From NCBI GenBank assembly GCA_004431415.1, contig QPMI01000651.1:124001-188000 (forward strand): a DNA stretch of 64,000 nucleotides. The letters are read 5' to 3'. Positions 11,923 to 22,032 of this stretch are shown here, in pieces. A program made the translations under genes and the position numbers. Source of the stretch: Cyanophora paradoxa (lineage: Eukaryota; Glaucocystophyceae; Cyanophorales; Cyanophoraceae). Numbering within the stretch: position 1 is the first letter of the stretch; each line of letters opens with the position of its first letter. The notes under the pieces were generated by a model, which was given only the letters and a program-made list of their open reading frames with translations, was not told the origin of the DNA and searched no databases.

Positions 11923-13673
11923 ACCTCCATCTCCGGAATTCCGTTGATTTCGGTATCACCAGGCTCGCCAGAGGCTACCGAGTGCTTCTGTGCTGTCCGC
12001 TGGTCCTCCCGCGCTTTTGCACGAGCAGGAAAGAAGTTCTAAGGAAGCCCCTTTTTTTCGGGGTACACGAAGAATCCCCCCAAGTCCAGCAAGCTGAAAC
12101 CGGGGCGCGCGCTGTGACGTCGACCGGGCGCCGGGCCCCCGGCCGCGGGCCCGCGCGCCTGTACATGTGCCGGCCGCGGCGCGGCGCGCGCGGCGCGCGC
12201 CGTCGACGTCACGCGTACGCGCACGCGTGGCGCGCGCCATGATGATGCGCAGCTGCGCATGCAGCTAGCTGCGCATCATGGCATGCGCACTAGCGCTGGC
12301 CACAGTGGCCAGGCCCGGCCGCCGTGACCGCCGGGCCGGCCCAGACCGGCCCCCGGCGCCGGCGCCGGCGCGGCGCGTGGCGCTGGGCGGCGCCGGCGCC
12401 GACGCGCGCGCAAGTCCAGCAAGCCGCTAGCCGGAGCTCAGCTAATTGGCCAGCTAGCGAGCCTGTCGGCTAGCCTGCCGGCTTCAGGCACGGGTACTGA
12501 AACACGAATTCCACAAACTCGCAGGAGCTGTTTTTTTCGGCATCCGGTACAACAGGTACTTGATGCGGCCTATAGCTAGCGCGCCACGCGCTGCTTCCCG
12601 AGCACTCGCATGTATGACAAGCTCTGTAGCGCATCGCAATAGCTTTCTTATGCACTTGGTCTGGCCCCTATACGACCACAGGATCAGGCGCTGCAGCTGC
12701 AAGGGATAGTCCAGGAAAGGCTCTAGATCTGCAGCTGGTCCTTTTTTCCGCGCAGCTGCAGCATTCCGCTCTTTCCGGGTTCTGACAACGAATTCGGGGC
12801 TCTCTTGCATGCACTAACACTGGGTTAAGAGCTCGGAGCTGGATCGGGAGATGAGCAGACTCGTCATTTTGTGAGTTACCGAAAACGGGGGCCCTATACC
12901 CCGTTTCCAAAACCGGCCGATCCGGGCTGGGCCGGACTCGAACCCTAGCTAGCTAGCTAGCTTGCTGCGCATGCGCGCATGCGTTCGAATGCTATAGCTA
13001 GCAAGCGCGCCGCGTGCGTCTTGCGCCGGCGCGCACGCGGGAAACAAAGAGAACGTACCGCCGGGTCAGATCAAGCCTGTGACTGCGCCGTCCTTGAGCT
13101 CGAGCGCGATCTTCGAGAAGCTAGCTATATATAGCTGGTCGGGTGCCCGATCGCGAGCAGGCAGCTCCCCGCGCTGATGCGCTTCCGAAAGCTAGTGCCG
13201 GTGCGTAGAGATCGCGCCGGCTCGCGCCGCCGGGAGAGCTAGCTAACGGAGTCGCCGCGCGTCAGGTCCGCGGTGCCTGCCCTTGGTCACGCCCGGGCGG
13301 CTGTCCATGGCCACCAGCAGCGACGGCGCAGCGCCGCAGCCGATCGACATCAGGGCATCGAGTAGCGTCGCAGAGACTCGTTGCGCACGCCCCCTAAGTG
13401 TGGAAGCGCCTCCACGTCCGTCTGACTTGCGTACGCGCACTGCGGCACGTACGTGCGCGACTCGCCGCACAGCGCGCCCTGGCGGCGGCTCCGCGAGATG
13501 CGAGGCGGACTTCTTCTTACTTCTGAGCCCGAGCTCGAGTGCGCGCTGGCTCCCCGCCCCGCCCCCGCCCCGGCCCGCGCCCCCGCCCCGCGCCCCGCGC
13601 CACCGGCTCTCACATAGCTCCTCTTTGAACAGCTGGAGGCGGCGCAGCAAAACAGAACGAGGGCGGGGCGCTC
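11923..13673. other. GC-rich intergenic host DNA with inverted repeats
   Basis: No gene is supported. The stretch is dense in short palindromes of GC and AGCT tetramers. The clearest is a hairpin with 13-bp perfect arms (ATGATGCGCAGCT at 12,242-12,254 and its complement at 12,267-12,279). Another self-complementary GC block lies at about 12,300-12,400. The phrase AAGTCCAGCA recurs at about 967, 12,085 and 12,411, which suggests a dispersed host repeat. Confidence 0.4.
12242..12279. repeat. Perfect 13-bp inverted repeat
   Basis: The left arm at 12,242-12,254 is the exact reverse complement of the right arm at 12,267-12,279, with a 12-base loop that itself contains GCATGC. It is one of many self-complementary blocks in this GC-rich interval and has no adjoining gene. 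Confidence 0.7.
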
Positions 13674-14452
13674 GTGCCCGCCGCGGCTCCGGCTTCAGCC
13701 AGCAGCGCCCCGGCTCCGGCTCCAGCCAGCAGCGCCCTGGTGTGCGCCAGGTCCAGCGGGCAGCTCGTCGTGACAGGTCCCGCGCCCGCGTCGTGCGGCG
13801 TCTTCCAGAACGGCGTCGTGCCGGAGAGCTGCCCCTTCGCCCTGCCGCCCGATCTCGTCAGAATGGCAAGGGGAGCCGCGGACGTGATGAAGATGCACCC
13901 GGAGTACAGGTACTCCAGCGACAACTTGTACAACGTGAAAATCTCCAAGCTCAGCTTGCCTGGCTTCGACTCGGCGAGAAGATGCAGCGCAAGTTAGCTA
14001 TAGGGCACGGCGTCACAATGAAAGGCGCGGTGGAGCTCGAGGCGGCACCTGCTCTTGTGTACCAGCTGCTCACGGAGCTCGAGAGCGAGAGGGCCAACAG
14101 CAAGTACCTGCTGGAAGAAATCAGCGGCCGCGACGCCGCCCTGCAGCTGGAGCAGCTGAAGATCCAGCTTCTGCACGCAGGGCCACGCCCGCCCCTACCC
14201 CTCTTCGCACCCGTACCCCAAACCATGCAGCCGGCTCAGCCCGTCCAGATGATGACGGCTCCGCCCGTTGAGCTCCGAGGAACGAAGCGGGACCGCGTGG
14301 ATGGAGACGTCCGAGGCGGCTCCAAGAGGGGCCGCGGGTGGGGAGGAGGTACCCCTCCAGAACAACCAGGAGAAGAGCTCAAGGACGTCGACGCAGAAGT
14401 ACTAGTCACACGAGAACGACGAGGAGCACGGCTGCGGGGACGCAGCGAATAA
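13674..14452 (+). CDS. Putative host protein with coiled-coil segment
   Basis: Not recognised. From the ATG at 13,674 an alanine/proline-rich leader is followed by about 80 residues of ordinary composition (residues including PESCPFALPPDLVRMA and MHPEYRYSSDNLYN). Near 13,980 that frame closes, but the neighbouring frame continues with a heptad-rich, probably coiled-coil stretch (VYQLLTELESERANSKYLLE), a proline-rich linker and a basic Arg/Gly tail (TKRDRVDGD, SKRGRGWGGG) ending at 14,452. One missing base near 13,970-13,980 would join the two, the same kind of error seen throughout the window. Basic tail and coiled coil would fit a nucleic-acid-binding protein, possibly of a retroelement. This is inference only; an unseen intron is another explanation. 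Confidence 0.4.
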
Positions 14453-14573
14453 GGAGAACGAGCACGACTCGGCGAGGAACTACGTAGTACGTATACAGTC
14501 GAAGACGAAGATCTAATGATTCTTGTAAAGTCCCATTTTTGGGGTTATTGTTAATTCCGAAGTTCCATCACTG

Positions 14574-14860
14574 GTCCCCGAGTCGGACCCCGACTCCCGG
14601 AGTCGGGACTCGGGACCCGGACAGTCCCGGCCCGGCCCACTGGGCCAGGACTCCCAGGAGTCCCGGGCCTCCCGGCCCGGGGCCCGGGGGGTCCCGGCCC
14701 CCGCGGCTGGCCCCCGCGGCCGGGCCGAGTCCCGACTCCCGAGTCCCGACTCCCGACTCCCGAGTCCCGGTTCCCGAGTCCGACGCCGTGACGGTCCCGA
14801 CTCCCGACCGTCGGACTCCCGGAGTCCCGGAGTCCCGAGCCTCGGAGACTCTGAGGCCGA
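14574..14860. repeat. Minisatellite of CCCGAGT / CCCGACT units
   Basis: Degenerate tandem copies of a 7-base unit alternating between CCCGACT and CCCGAGT, interrupted by GGCCCGG-type blocks. Open frames across it encode monotonous Ser/Arg/Asp/Gly strings and are not genes. The same repeat family reappears at 15,238-15,425. Confidence 0.8.
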
Positions 14861-15237
14861 AAACCGGATACGCTTGAGACGGTACTTTCTCAAGTCCCTC
14901 AATGCAAAAGAGCTGGTACTTGTTAACGACCGAAGGGGCCATGACATCATTTTTTTGGCACTTGGTCGCTTCGGTCGTTGGGCCCCTGACGCGGTTGCCA
15001 TAGTAACCGCGTCAAAATTTTGAGCTCATCGCCTTGGTGACTGTTCGTGGAATCGAGCTCGATTCCAAGTCTCCACATTCCATGCTAGGACCCGGCAAAG
15101 ACCCGAACACTCAAGTCCCGAGTTCGGAAAGACACTTGGATTACCACCGAATCGGCCGGTATCCGGTTTTCGGCCTGAGTCGGAGTCCGACTCGGACGGT
15201 CTCAGGTCACTGAGGTCGTTTTCCCCAAATCATATGC

Positions 15238-15425
15238 ATGTCCCGACTCCCGACTCCCGAGTCCCGACTCCCGACTCCGGATCCCGACTCCCGAGTCCCG
15301 ACTCCCGAGTCCCGATCGCGAGACCGTCGGACTCCCGAGTCCCGACTCGGCGAGTCCCGAGACTCCCGACTCCGATGACTGGCCCAGTGGGCGAGTCCCG
15401 ACTCCCGCGGCCGACTCCCGAGTCC
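15238..15425. repeat. Second minisatellite of CCCGACT / CCCGAGT units
   Basis: The same 7-base units as the array at 14,574-14,860, here more regular, at the edge of AT-richer sequence. The roughly 370 bases between the two arrays hold a few scattered unit copies and no gene. Confidence 0.8.
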
Positions 15426-15585
15426 CCAATGACTCCCCATGCATACTAGGCATATGAAGGCTTCCTTTGGATTTGGATATGTGTGCATATATATTTCTTG
15501 CATATATGCGCAAATATTCTTCGTTTTTTTGTGAATTACCGTACGTACACGTATACCGGCCACCACACTACTAGGCTACCGTAGA

Positions 15586-15866
15586 ACAGGAAAATACTGG
15601 AAAAAATAATTAGTGGAGCCGGAAATTAGTGGACCGAAATCTTGACTCATGCAGTCCACTAATTCCGTGCTCCACTATTTCCCTGCTGCTGAGCTGCCTC
15701 ATATAGTACCCCCCAGAATTCAATGATTACCGGCCTATACAAGCTGAAAAGGGTTTGGTCCACTAATTTCGGGCTCCAGTATTATATTTCGCCTAATTTA
15801 AGGAACGGCCGAGTTTTATGATCCACTAATTTCCGGCCCAGTATCATAGTATACGTATTTTCCTGT
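15586..15866. mobile_element. MITE-like element with 12-bp terminal inverted repeats
   Basis: ACAGGAAAATAC at 15,586-15,597 is the exact reverse complement of 15,855-15,866, enclosing 281 bp with no coding capacity. Inside are about six copies of TCCACTAATT or its complement in both orientations, as expected for subterminal binding sites of a transposase or another DNA-binding protein. A clearly related sequence lies at 17,629-17,895. No unambiguous target duplication was seen. Confidence 0.55.
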
Positions 15867-17628
15867 ATTTATGCGGCCGGGCACCGTCGGCAGTGACTCG
15901 GCAGTGGCAGTGGCACTAGGGCTGTCGTCAGTCAGTCCCCCGGCTGACCCAGTCCGTCAGCCCCCCTGACTGTGACTGAATCAGTCAACCCGAGGTTCAG
16001 TCAGGCTACCGTGCAAAAGCCGGGAAAAATGACCAGGAAATTGGCAGGAATTGACCCAAGCGCGATCTATCTACTTCATTCAAGTTGCCAAGCATCAGGC
16101 CAGGCACGTTATGCGAGCAGAGAGGACGAGAAAAGGAGATTCGGCCCCCGCCAGGCGCACGTCAGACTCCATTAGCCTCTTACCATGCACATGGGCGGTC
16201 TTTTGAAGATTTCGACGACAGAAGATCATTTTTTGGTCGACCCACGTCAGCTTTAGAAGGAAAAAGCCCGCAGGGGGGCACGCTCCCAGCAGGGTGTTGT
16301 ATGGGACTGAGAAAACGTCAGTCAGCCAAAAGCTGACCCAGTGAGGTCAGTCAGACCCTCTGACTGTGACTGTCAGTGACTGACGACAGCCCTTCTCGGC
16401 ACATCCGTGTCGTGTACTACGGACAGTCAACCGTCACGAGCGTACCGGGATTCGCGTACCCCGACCTGGAGAGAAAGTAGGTAGCGGGCTCCTGCCCGCT
16501 GGGCGCCTCTCCGGCTGCCGCGAATCACCTTGGCGGTGCCTCCACCCCTCCTCTAGCCGGTTAGCCGCGCGTCCGTTAGGAATCCGCTCCGTGGGTCGGT
16601 TCGGCGAGCCACTCCAGCGGACACCAGCGGCGGCTTCAGCAGCTGCTCTCTCGTTCAGCCCAAGCACTTCTCTGCGGCAACGATCGGCCGCCCGCGGCTA
16701 TGGGGCCGGCGACCTGTGCTGCGCCCGCGCAGATGATCGTCGGTCGTGTGATTGCGCGCCCGCGTCGCGGCCGTGGGCGTCGCGGCCGCACAGATACTTG
16801 GATTCCTGGCGAGGCGACGTGCTTCTGAGCACTCGGGCGGCCCGGGGCCTCCCAACCCCCGCCGCAGCGGACTCCCCGCGCGCGCGCGTGTGCGCCAGCT
16901 GGAGGCGGTATCTCTCGGCCAAGGAGCACGGGTCGCTGGCTGCGGCTGGCGATGCTGTGCGCCCGCCGGTTTTCACCCGGGCTCTCACGGGCTCCGGTTT
17001 CCGGCCCTCCCTGGGGTTAGATCTCCTTGCTTTCTTAGTACGTTTCCTCCCTACCAAACTGAGGGCTATAGTTCAGGCTCAGCCGCTTCGACCTCATCCT
17101 CGCTTATACATCGGTCCTCTCTGTAGGCGCCCTTGTCCTGAGGGGGGTTATAGTAGCTCAGCTCTGCTTCGGCTCTCTAGGCAGGTGTAGGCAGCGTTTC
17201 TAGGCAGGTATAGGCTCTTTCTCCAGTATAATAGCTCCACCCGGTCCGATGTCCGAAAGGCTTAGTCCCGTAGGCTCATCTCTCGACTTGACACAGATGG
17301 ACACATCAGTTTTATCCTTAGCCATTTGTCTCGGTGTGTGCGAATTCAGACGTTACGGTCACGAGCGTACCGTACCGTCCGTACGTACCGCGTACCGTAA
17401 TTTACGCCGTACCGACGGTACCGTACAGCCTGGGTACAGGCTGTACAGCCTGGCATTTCCGATTATTCTGACTCGGAAGAGTCGGAACTTCCGAACTTCG
17501 GAACTCGGAAGTTCGCGATTCGCCGTGCACGTGCACGCGTGACGCGTGCATGCTCACTAAGTTGCTACTACTAGTCTACTAGCCTAGTAGTACTGCAGTA
17601 GTAACAGTAGTACTATAGTAACTGTAAC
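15867..17628. other. Host DNA without a supported gene
   Basis: Frames in this interval are short or Arg/Ala-rich shadows. CAGTGACT-like tetramer runs occur near 15,890-15,990 and 16,315-16,390, and a palindromic CTAGTAGTAC microsatellite lies at about 17,565-17,640. The GC-rich part at 16,590-17,190 has open frames on both strands without any recognisable domain. I see no rRNA, tRNA or conserved protein here. Confidence 0.4.
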
Positions 17629-17895
17629 TACCGTAGAACACATAAATACCGCGCCCACTTAATTACCGCGGTACCAAATTACCGCGCCGAGAATTTGTTA
17701 AAACGCGGTAATTTGGTCCCGCGGTAATTTGCTGCTGAGAAGTCGCCTTATACAGTACCCCCCATAATTACCGCCCTTACAAGCCTCAACTTTTAAAAAC
17801 GCGGTAATTTGGTACCGCGGTATTTTGCTCTATGGCGGGCCGGGTTTTTAAACGCGGTAATTTATGCCGCGGTAATTTAGTGCCCGACGGTATAC
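17629..17895. mobile_element. Relative of the MITE-like element, with a different internal motif
   Basis: It shares a backbone with 15,586-15,866: a start like ACCGTAGAACA, a central GCTGCTGAG followed by ATA(T/C)AGTACCCCCCA, and a TACAAGC segment in the same order. The repeated internal motif, however, is GCGGTAATTT (about nine copies, both orientations) instead of TCCACTAATT. No coding capacity. The ends are less clear than in its relative. Confidence 0.5.
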
Positions 17896-18226
17896 TAGTA
17901 CCGGGGTAGTAGCCTAGTAGTACCGTAGTACACCCTCGGCCGGGTCGGCCCTGCCAGCCTGGCAGGCCTGGCACCGTTAGTACTAGTCCGTTACTACGGC
18001 CGGCGCCCGCACAAGTTCGGCACAACCACCCGCACAATTTGCAAGCTTCGGCACAACCACCCGCAGCAATTTGCAATTGCTGCTCAAGCCTGAGCGCTAG
18101 CTTGCCGGTAGCTGACGCTTGCGTTCGTTGTCTTGACGATCATCGGATACTGTAGATCATCGGAACATGGTCATGATCCTCAGGAGGCCCAGGGCATATA
18201 CAGCCTCGTGTCGCGCTGCTGGAAGC

Positions 18227-19183
18227 ATGCGCGTCTCGCACAGGCAGCTTGCGACCCTTGCGCTCGCCTTCGTGGCGGCGTTGCTGGCCTGCAATGCCGC
18301 GCTCGGCGACGCGGCCGCCGTCCCGACATGCGGTTCGTCCTCCGGCCCCGAATCCCCGATCGTTATCGTTGCGATTCAGCAGCGATTGCCGTGATACTGA
18401 CCATTGCATGGCCATGGCCATCACTAATGATCAGGCGCACGCTGGCCCAACTACAATCCCGATGCTGCTGCTTCGGGGGACAGCAATGCGGACTCTTGGG
18501 CTATATATTCGAAGGCCGCCTTCATCCAGGTGAACCACACCGCGGTCCTCTCGAATCCCATGACAATCGGTCAGTTATATATATGCGCGTGCCACTTCTA
18601 TGCATTTGGCTGACGCAAATGCACTTTTTTGCCGCGGATGCACTTTGCAAATATATCATGATCAGAGTTCTGGTGTGCATATGCATGCAATACTATTACA
18701 TATTCTCATATATTACATATTCTCCATCCCATCGCGAGTCCTTATCTGATGTAATTATATAATTAAGGATGAAATCGCCGCGCGCAGGATGAAGATCAAC
18801 TCGGATCCTGATGCCGGCAGTGCCGGTGGAATCGCCGCTGCTGAAGTTCCCATTTTCAGCTTCTCCGTGAAAGAGGGGGACACCGACTCCGATGTTACAC
18901 TTTACTTCAAATATGATGGAAACGTACGGCATTTTCAGCTGTAGGTTTGCGAACGCATTGATTGAACGCGACGTACGGTCTGTGCTCGCAGACGCGGGCT
19001 TATCTTATGCTGCGCTCGAGCCTCGACAATCCTCAGACAAACAATAATGAAGGATTTCTGGTGGACCTGATGGCCAACAGCTCGTCCGCAGAGCGCATCC
19101 CCGTGCGTGCAGCTCTTTACCCAGCTATGGACTAATTTTCGTTGAAGTCTCTTCATTTTCTCAAACGCATGCATGCGCAGGTG
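18227..19183 (+). CDS. Host secreted-protein gene, spliced, interrupted by element A
   Basis: Exon 1 (18,227-18,332) starts with Met-Arg-Val and a strongly hydrophobic alanine/leucine stretch, a typical signal peptide. Likely further exons are 18,435-18,569, about 18,788-18,923 and 18,992-19,102, with 68-102 bp GT-AG introns and CTAAT branch-point-like sequences near the acceptors. Reading is continuous from GNV/GNT at the third to fourth exon (phase 0), giving ordinary protein text such as YLMLRSSLDNPQTNNNEGF. The join between the second and third listed exons is not resolved in frame. The last intron (19,103-19,180) ends in CAG, and viral element A begins three bases into the next exon. The protein family is not recognised; secretion is inferred from the leader. 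Confidence 0.5.
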
Positions 19184-19476
19184 ACACATAGAGAAACGCG
19201 GCGTTTAAACCCTCGGCTAATCTTAATTGATCTTGTTAATATCTCTCGTATATTTTATATCAATCAATCGATAATCTGTGTGAAATCTATCAAATTATTA
19301 AATATTTTGATTTTTGTGTATTTCATTTATAATTTATTGATGTTCTATGGTAAATTTATCTTAATTTCGATTTGTCTTACTTAAATCAATCGTGAATTTG
19401 TATAAGTTTCCGAATAATATAACTGGATCTTAATTAGATCTTGCCTCCGGTTTAAACGCCGCGTTTCTCTATGTGT
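19184..19476. repeat. Terminal palindromic unit of element A
   Basis: The first 28 bases of the element (19,184-19,211, beginning ACACATAGAGAAACGCGG) are repeated as an exact reverse complement at 19,449-19,476, enclosing an AT-rich 237-base spacer with ATCGATAATCTGT motifs. Element B has the same architecture with different arm sequences but a similar spacer. The end of A can therefore fold back on itself, in addition to pairing with the far terminal repeat. Confidence 0.85.
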
Positions 19477-19605
19477 GATTTTAACGCAATAAACGCGATT
19501 AATATGCAAATTCGATATAATCTCGATTGAAGGAACATAATTTTTGTGATATAATCACGAATGAAGTAGTCCACCGCCCATTCTATTGTAAAACGCAAAA
19601 ATTCA

Positions 19606-19895
19606 CACAGAGTTGCATTACGTCCAATTAAACAATCGATGAGATTCCGGGAAACAAAAATGACCCCAGAGTTGCATTACGTCCAATTAAACAATCGATG
19701 AGATTGCGGGAAACAAAAATGACCCCAGAGTTGCATTATGTCCAATTAAACAATCGATGAGATTTCGGGAAACAAAAATGACCCCAGAGTTGCATTACGT
19801 CCAATTAAACAATCGATAAGATTCCTGTTAAATTTCTACTGTATCAAAAATGACCCCAGAGTTGCATTATGTCCAATTAAACAATCGATAAGATT
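19606..19895. repeat. Tandem array of about five 60-bp units
   Basis: Units begin AGAGTTGCATTACGTCCAAT and continue with AAACAATCGATGAGATT and AACAAAAATGACCCC. The first three junctions are regular at about 60 bp; the later copies are degenerate, and a partial copy lies at about 19,940. The array lies between the terminal palindrome and the first hairpin of A and is non-coding. Such iterons near an element end are possible binding sites, but no function is shown. Confidence 0.8.
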
Positions 19896-19987
19896 GGATT
19901 CTGTTTTTTACTGTATCAAAATTGTGTTTCAAGTGTAACATGTCCAATTAAACAGTCGATAATCAATGTGTAACAGGTGAATCCCAA

Positions 19988-20080
19988 GGTGTAACGGGTG
20001 TAACAGGTAAATCCCAAAGTTTTGGATTTTTCATCTCCTATGAGGAAAGTTTGGGAAACACCTGTTACACCTGTTACATG
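19988..20080. repeat. Hairpin A-H1 with duplicated TGTAACAGG motif
   Basis: The left arm (GGTGTAACGGGTGTAACAGG, followed by TAAATCCCAAA) faces a right arm TTTGGGAAACACCTGTTACA and onwards at about 20,050-20,079. The arms are near-perfect complements, the loop is about 31 bases, and each arm carries two copies of TGTAACAGG or a one-base variant. The same design recurs at 20,151 and 29,363 in A. Confidence 0.85.
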
Positions 20081-20150
20081 ACACTATAATCAATGTAAGG
20101 AATCGAATATATTAATGCTTTGTTTGATAGATGTAACAGGTGAATCCCAA

Positions 20151-20244
20151 GGTGTAACAGGTGTAACAGGTAAATCCCAAAGTTTTGGGTTTTTGGCCTC
20201 CCTAGGAGCGAAGTTTGGGATTTACCTGTTACACCTGTTACACC
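20151..20244. repeat. Hairpin A-H2 with duplicated TGTAACAGG motif
   Basis: Arms of 31 bases (20,151-20,181 and 20,214-20,244) are exact reverse complements around a 32-base loop. Each arm holds GGTGTAACAGGTGTAACAGG followed by TAAATCCCAAA. The interval from 20,245 to 20,500 holds no clear gene; a minus-strand frame ending at 20,294 has a protein-like C-terminal stretch (SKLIDERITEIFSG) but no credible start. Confidence 0.9.
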
Positions 20245-20500
20245 TGACGATATTCAATAAGACATGTTATATTTCTTCAAAATCTCAGTGTGATTAACTC
20301 GGAAATCGCGCTGCTATCTGCTTCTCCGCTTTCTCCAACCCTGAAAAGATCTCTGTTATTCTCTCATCTATCAATTTAGATATTACGGAGGTCTTACTTT
20401 CAAAAAAATGATGCTCGTGGGCAACCCAAAATGATTTAAGGAAGAAGCGACAGTATAGAGTAAACCGGGTAAAACATTTTCTCAGACGTAATTCAGTGTC

Positions 20501-21118
20501 ATGGCGTATCTCTTCGAAGGTGAGCCGATCTTCTCGGTTCCGATTGCTGAAATGCGATTTGGTGTGAAGGATATTCTTGATCTTGCTGAAACTATTGAGG
20601 TTTTGCATCGAAAGATTGGAACATACTCTTATCCTGGAATGGATCAAATGGTTTGTTTTGGTTATTTTCGGAGAAATTCGGATCGGATTTGTGCGAGAAC
20701 TCGCGATGATCGGTTCTTCTATAATCATGTGAATTATAATGATCATGGTAAGTTTAGCCATCTTAATGAAGTGCGTAATGCTGAACTTGATTTCATCGTT
20801 GTTGTTAATTTTCATGATCTTCTTTTCAACACTACAAAGACTCACGATGACGTAATTAATGCAATTGGGATATGCTATGGACAAGAAGAACATCGTGAAC
20901 GTTACTATTTCCACATTCCAAGAGATCTTCGTGCTTATCATGCTAAGTTTGAAGAGCATGGATGGAAGATTGTGAACCGAGCGACTCTACGTAAATACCT
21001 TAAACAAAATGGCGCTCGTTGGGTTCGCGAAAACAACAGATGGTATACAGAGGATCAGAATGGTGTTGTCGCTGATATCTTCAAACCATATATCCCAATA
21101 GCTAATCGTTTCCAATAG
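20501..21118 (+). CDS. Unknown protein of element A, 205 residues
   Basis: Not recognised. Composition is that of a real soluble protein rich in aromatic and charged residues (FIVVVNFHDLLFNTTKTHDD, ERYYFHIPRDLRAYH). No signal peptide, membrane segment or zinc motif is visible. Its last 17 bases overlap the end of the convergent penton-like gene 21,102-22,004. In element B the same position, converging on the same neighbour, is occupied by the patatin gene, so the slot next to the penton-like gene is a place where cargo is exchanged. No homologue is seen in B. Confidence 0.65.
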   Translation: MAYLFEGEPIFSVPIAEMRFGVKDILDLAETIEVLHRKIGTYSYPGMDQMVCFGYFRRNSDRICARTRDDRFFYNHVNYNDHGKFSHLNEVRNAELDFIVVVNFHDLLFNTTKTHDDVINAIGICYGQEEHRERYYFHIPRDLRAYHAKFEEHGWKIVNRATLRKYLKQNGARWVRENNRWYTEDQNGVVADIFKPYIPIANRFQ

Positions 21119-22004
21119 CTACAAACTCCAACTGAAACGAATTATCGATACCATTCATATCTACAAGATCACCAAAATAATCACGAAATTCAACTGTTAA
21201 TTCACGAATAACAAGGTTTTTGTCTGTTATTTTTATGTATTCACCATGCTCTCCGCTATGGTAAACATACTTCCCGATGTCCTGACTCAATTGTAATCGC
21301 AAGATCGCGCCTTGATTCTGCGGTTGCGATTTCGGGACTATATTGTGGTTGGATGCAAAAGAAGAGAGTTCTTTGATGTGCATATACAAGTATTGCTCAG
21401 CGTTCATATCCGCCATCTTTGGACTTGTTGCTTTGTGTTGCAACGGCACTGGATCTACACCTTCAAACGTTATTCCCCATTGTGGGTGATCAGGTGTAAT
21501 TGGTCTTCCTGCATAAGATAAGTAATTCTCAGGAGCGAATACAGACCTGTTATCTTCTAAATTGTGTTGCTGGCTTACCAATAATGTTGATCCAAGACCA
21601 AGTAGTTTGGCGATTCTATTGTTTGACGCTGCTATTTCGAATGGAACGCTGCTATAAAATTCTAACTTGTATGTTGTCGGGTTGTAGTATATCTTAAAGA
21701 ATGTATTTTCAAGAACTTCGTAGTTTAAACCGTAATTATATGGTTGAGTAACTCCAAAGTGTCCTTGGTTGATGTAACCACTCGGTAACGGAAATACTTG
21801 CTGGTTAAGGATGAAACCACCAATGTTATAACGAACTATAATATAATCGGTTCCAATCGAATTATAAATGCTGTTGGGAATCTCTGCATACAAGATACGA
21901 CACTGTCGCGGTCTGGTAATTGGTGTGGTTAGTGAGACCTTGTAAGCATTTTCTTTCTGTCCATCTAATCGATCTCTACTATCGACATTGACAAGCCGAA
22001 TCAT
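21102..22004 (-). CDS. Penton-like/minor capsid protein, leftward copy (A)
   Basis: The protein begins with NVDSRDR and reads on through a beta-strand-rich fold (SLTTPITRPRQCRILYAEIP, then NSIYNS) and closes with IRELTVEFRDYFGDLVDMNG and DNSFQLEF. This N- and C-terminal pattern is common in small virion proteins of Polinton-like and giant viruses and is consistent with a single jelly-roll, penton-type minor capsid protein. The rightward neighbour 22,033-23,036 shows a similar pattern (ENVRAVRLVSAEFYNSIP), so the two may be distant paralogues. The two start codons are only 28 bp apart. Element B has the counterpart at 45,708-46,640, easily alignable along its length. Assignment to penton rather than another virion role is inference. 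Confidence 0.6.
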   Translation of the reverse strand: MIRLVNVDSRDRLDGQKENAYKVSLTTPITRPRQCRILYAEIPNSIYNSIGTDYIIVRYNIGGFILNQQVFPLPSGYINQGHFGVTQPYNYGLNYEVLENTFFKIYYNPTTYKLEFYSSVPFEIAASNNRIAKLLGLGSTLLVSQQHNLEDNRSVFAPENYLSYAGRPITPDHPQWGITFEGVDPVPLQHKATSPKMADMNAEQYLYMHIKELSSFASNHNIVPKSQPQNQGAILRLQLSQDIGKYVYHSGEHGEYIKITDKNLVIRELTVEFRDYFGDLVDMNGIDNSFQLEFVAIGND

Positions 22005-22032
22005 TTTATTATATGGTTATAGATAAAAGAAG
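22005..22032. promoter_or_regulatory. Divergent promoter region between two penton-like genes (A)
   Basis: Only 28 bases separate the two opposed start codons. They contain TATATGGTTATAGATAAAAG. Element B keeps the same short divergent spacer at 46,641-46,669 with TATAGATAAAAGAAG before the rightward ATG. TAAAAG just before the ATG also precedes the B capsid and patatin genes. A shared, bidirectional late promoter is likely but not shown. Confidence 0.5.

Noticed and set aside
12925-12950. tRNA B-box-like GGTTCGAGTCCGG on the minus strand
   Set aside because: No matching A box, anticodon arm or acceptor stem could be folded around it, and the T-arm stem does not pair.
14513-15566. Ser/Arg/Gly-rich frames across the CCCGACT arrays
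   Set aside because: All are products of a 7-base repeat read in different frames.
20294-20959. Minus-strand 221-codon frame overlapping the gene 20,501-21,118
   Set aside because: Most of it is antisense to a better-supported gene and reads as Ile/Lys/Asn-rich sequence; only its last 60 codons look protein-like and they lack a start.
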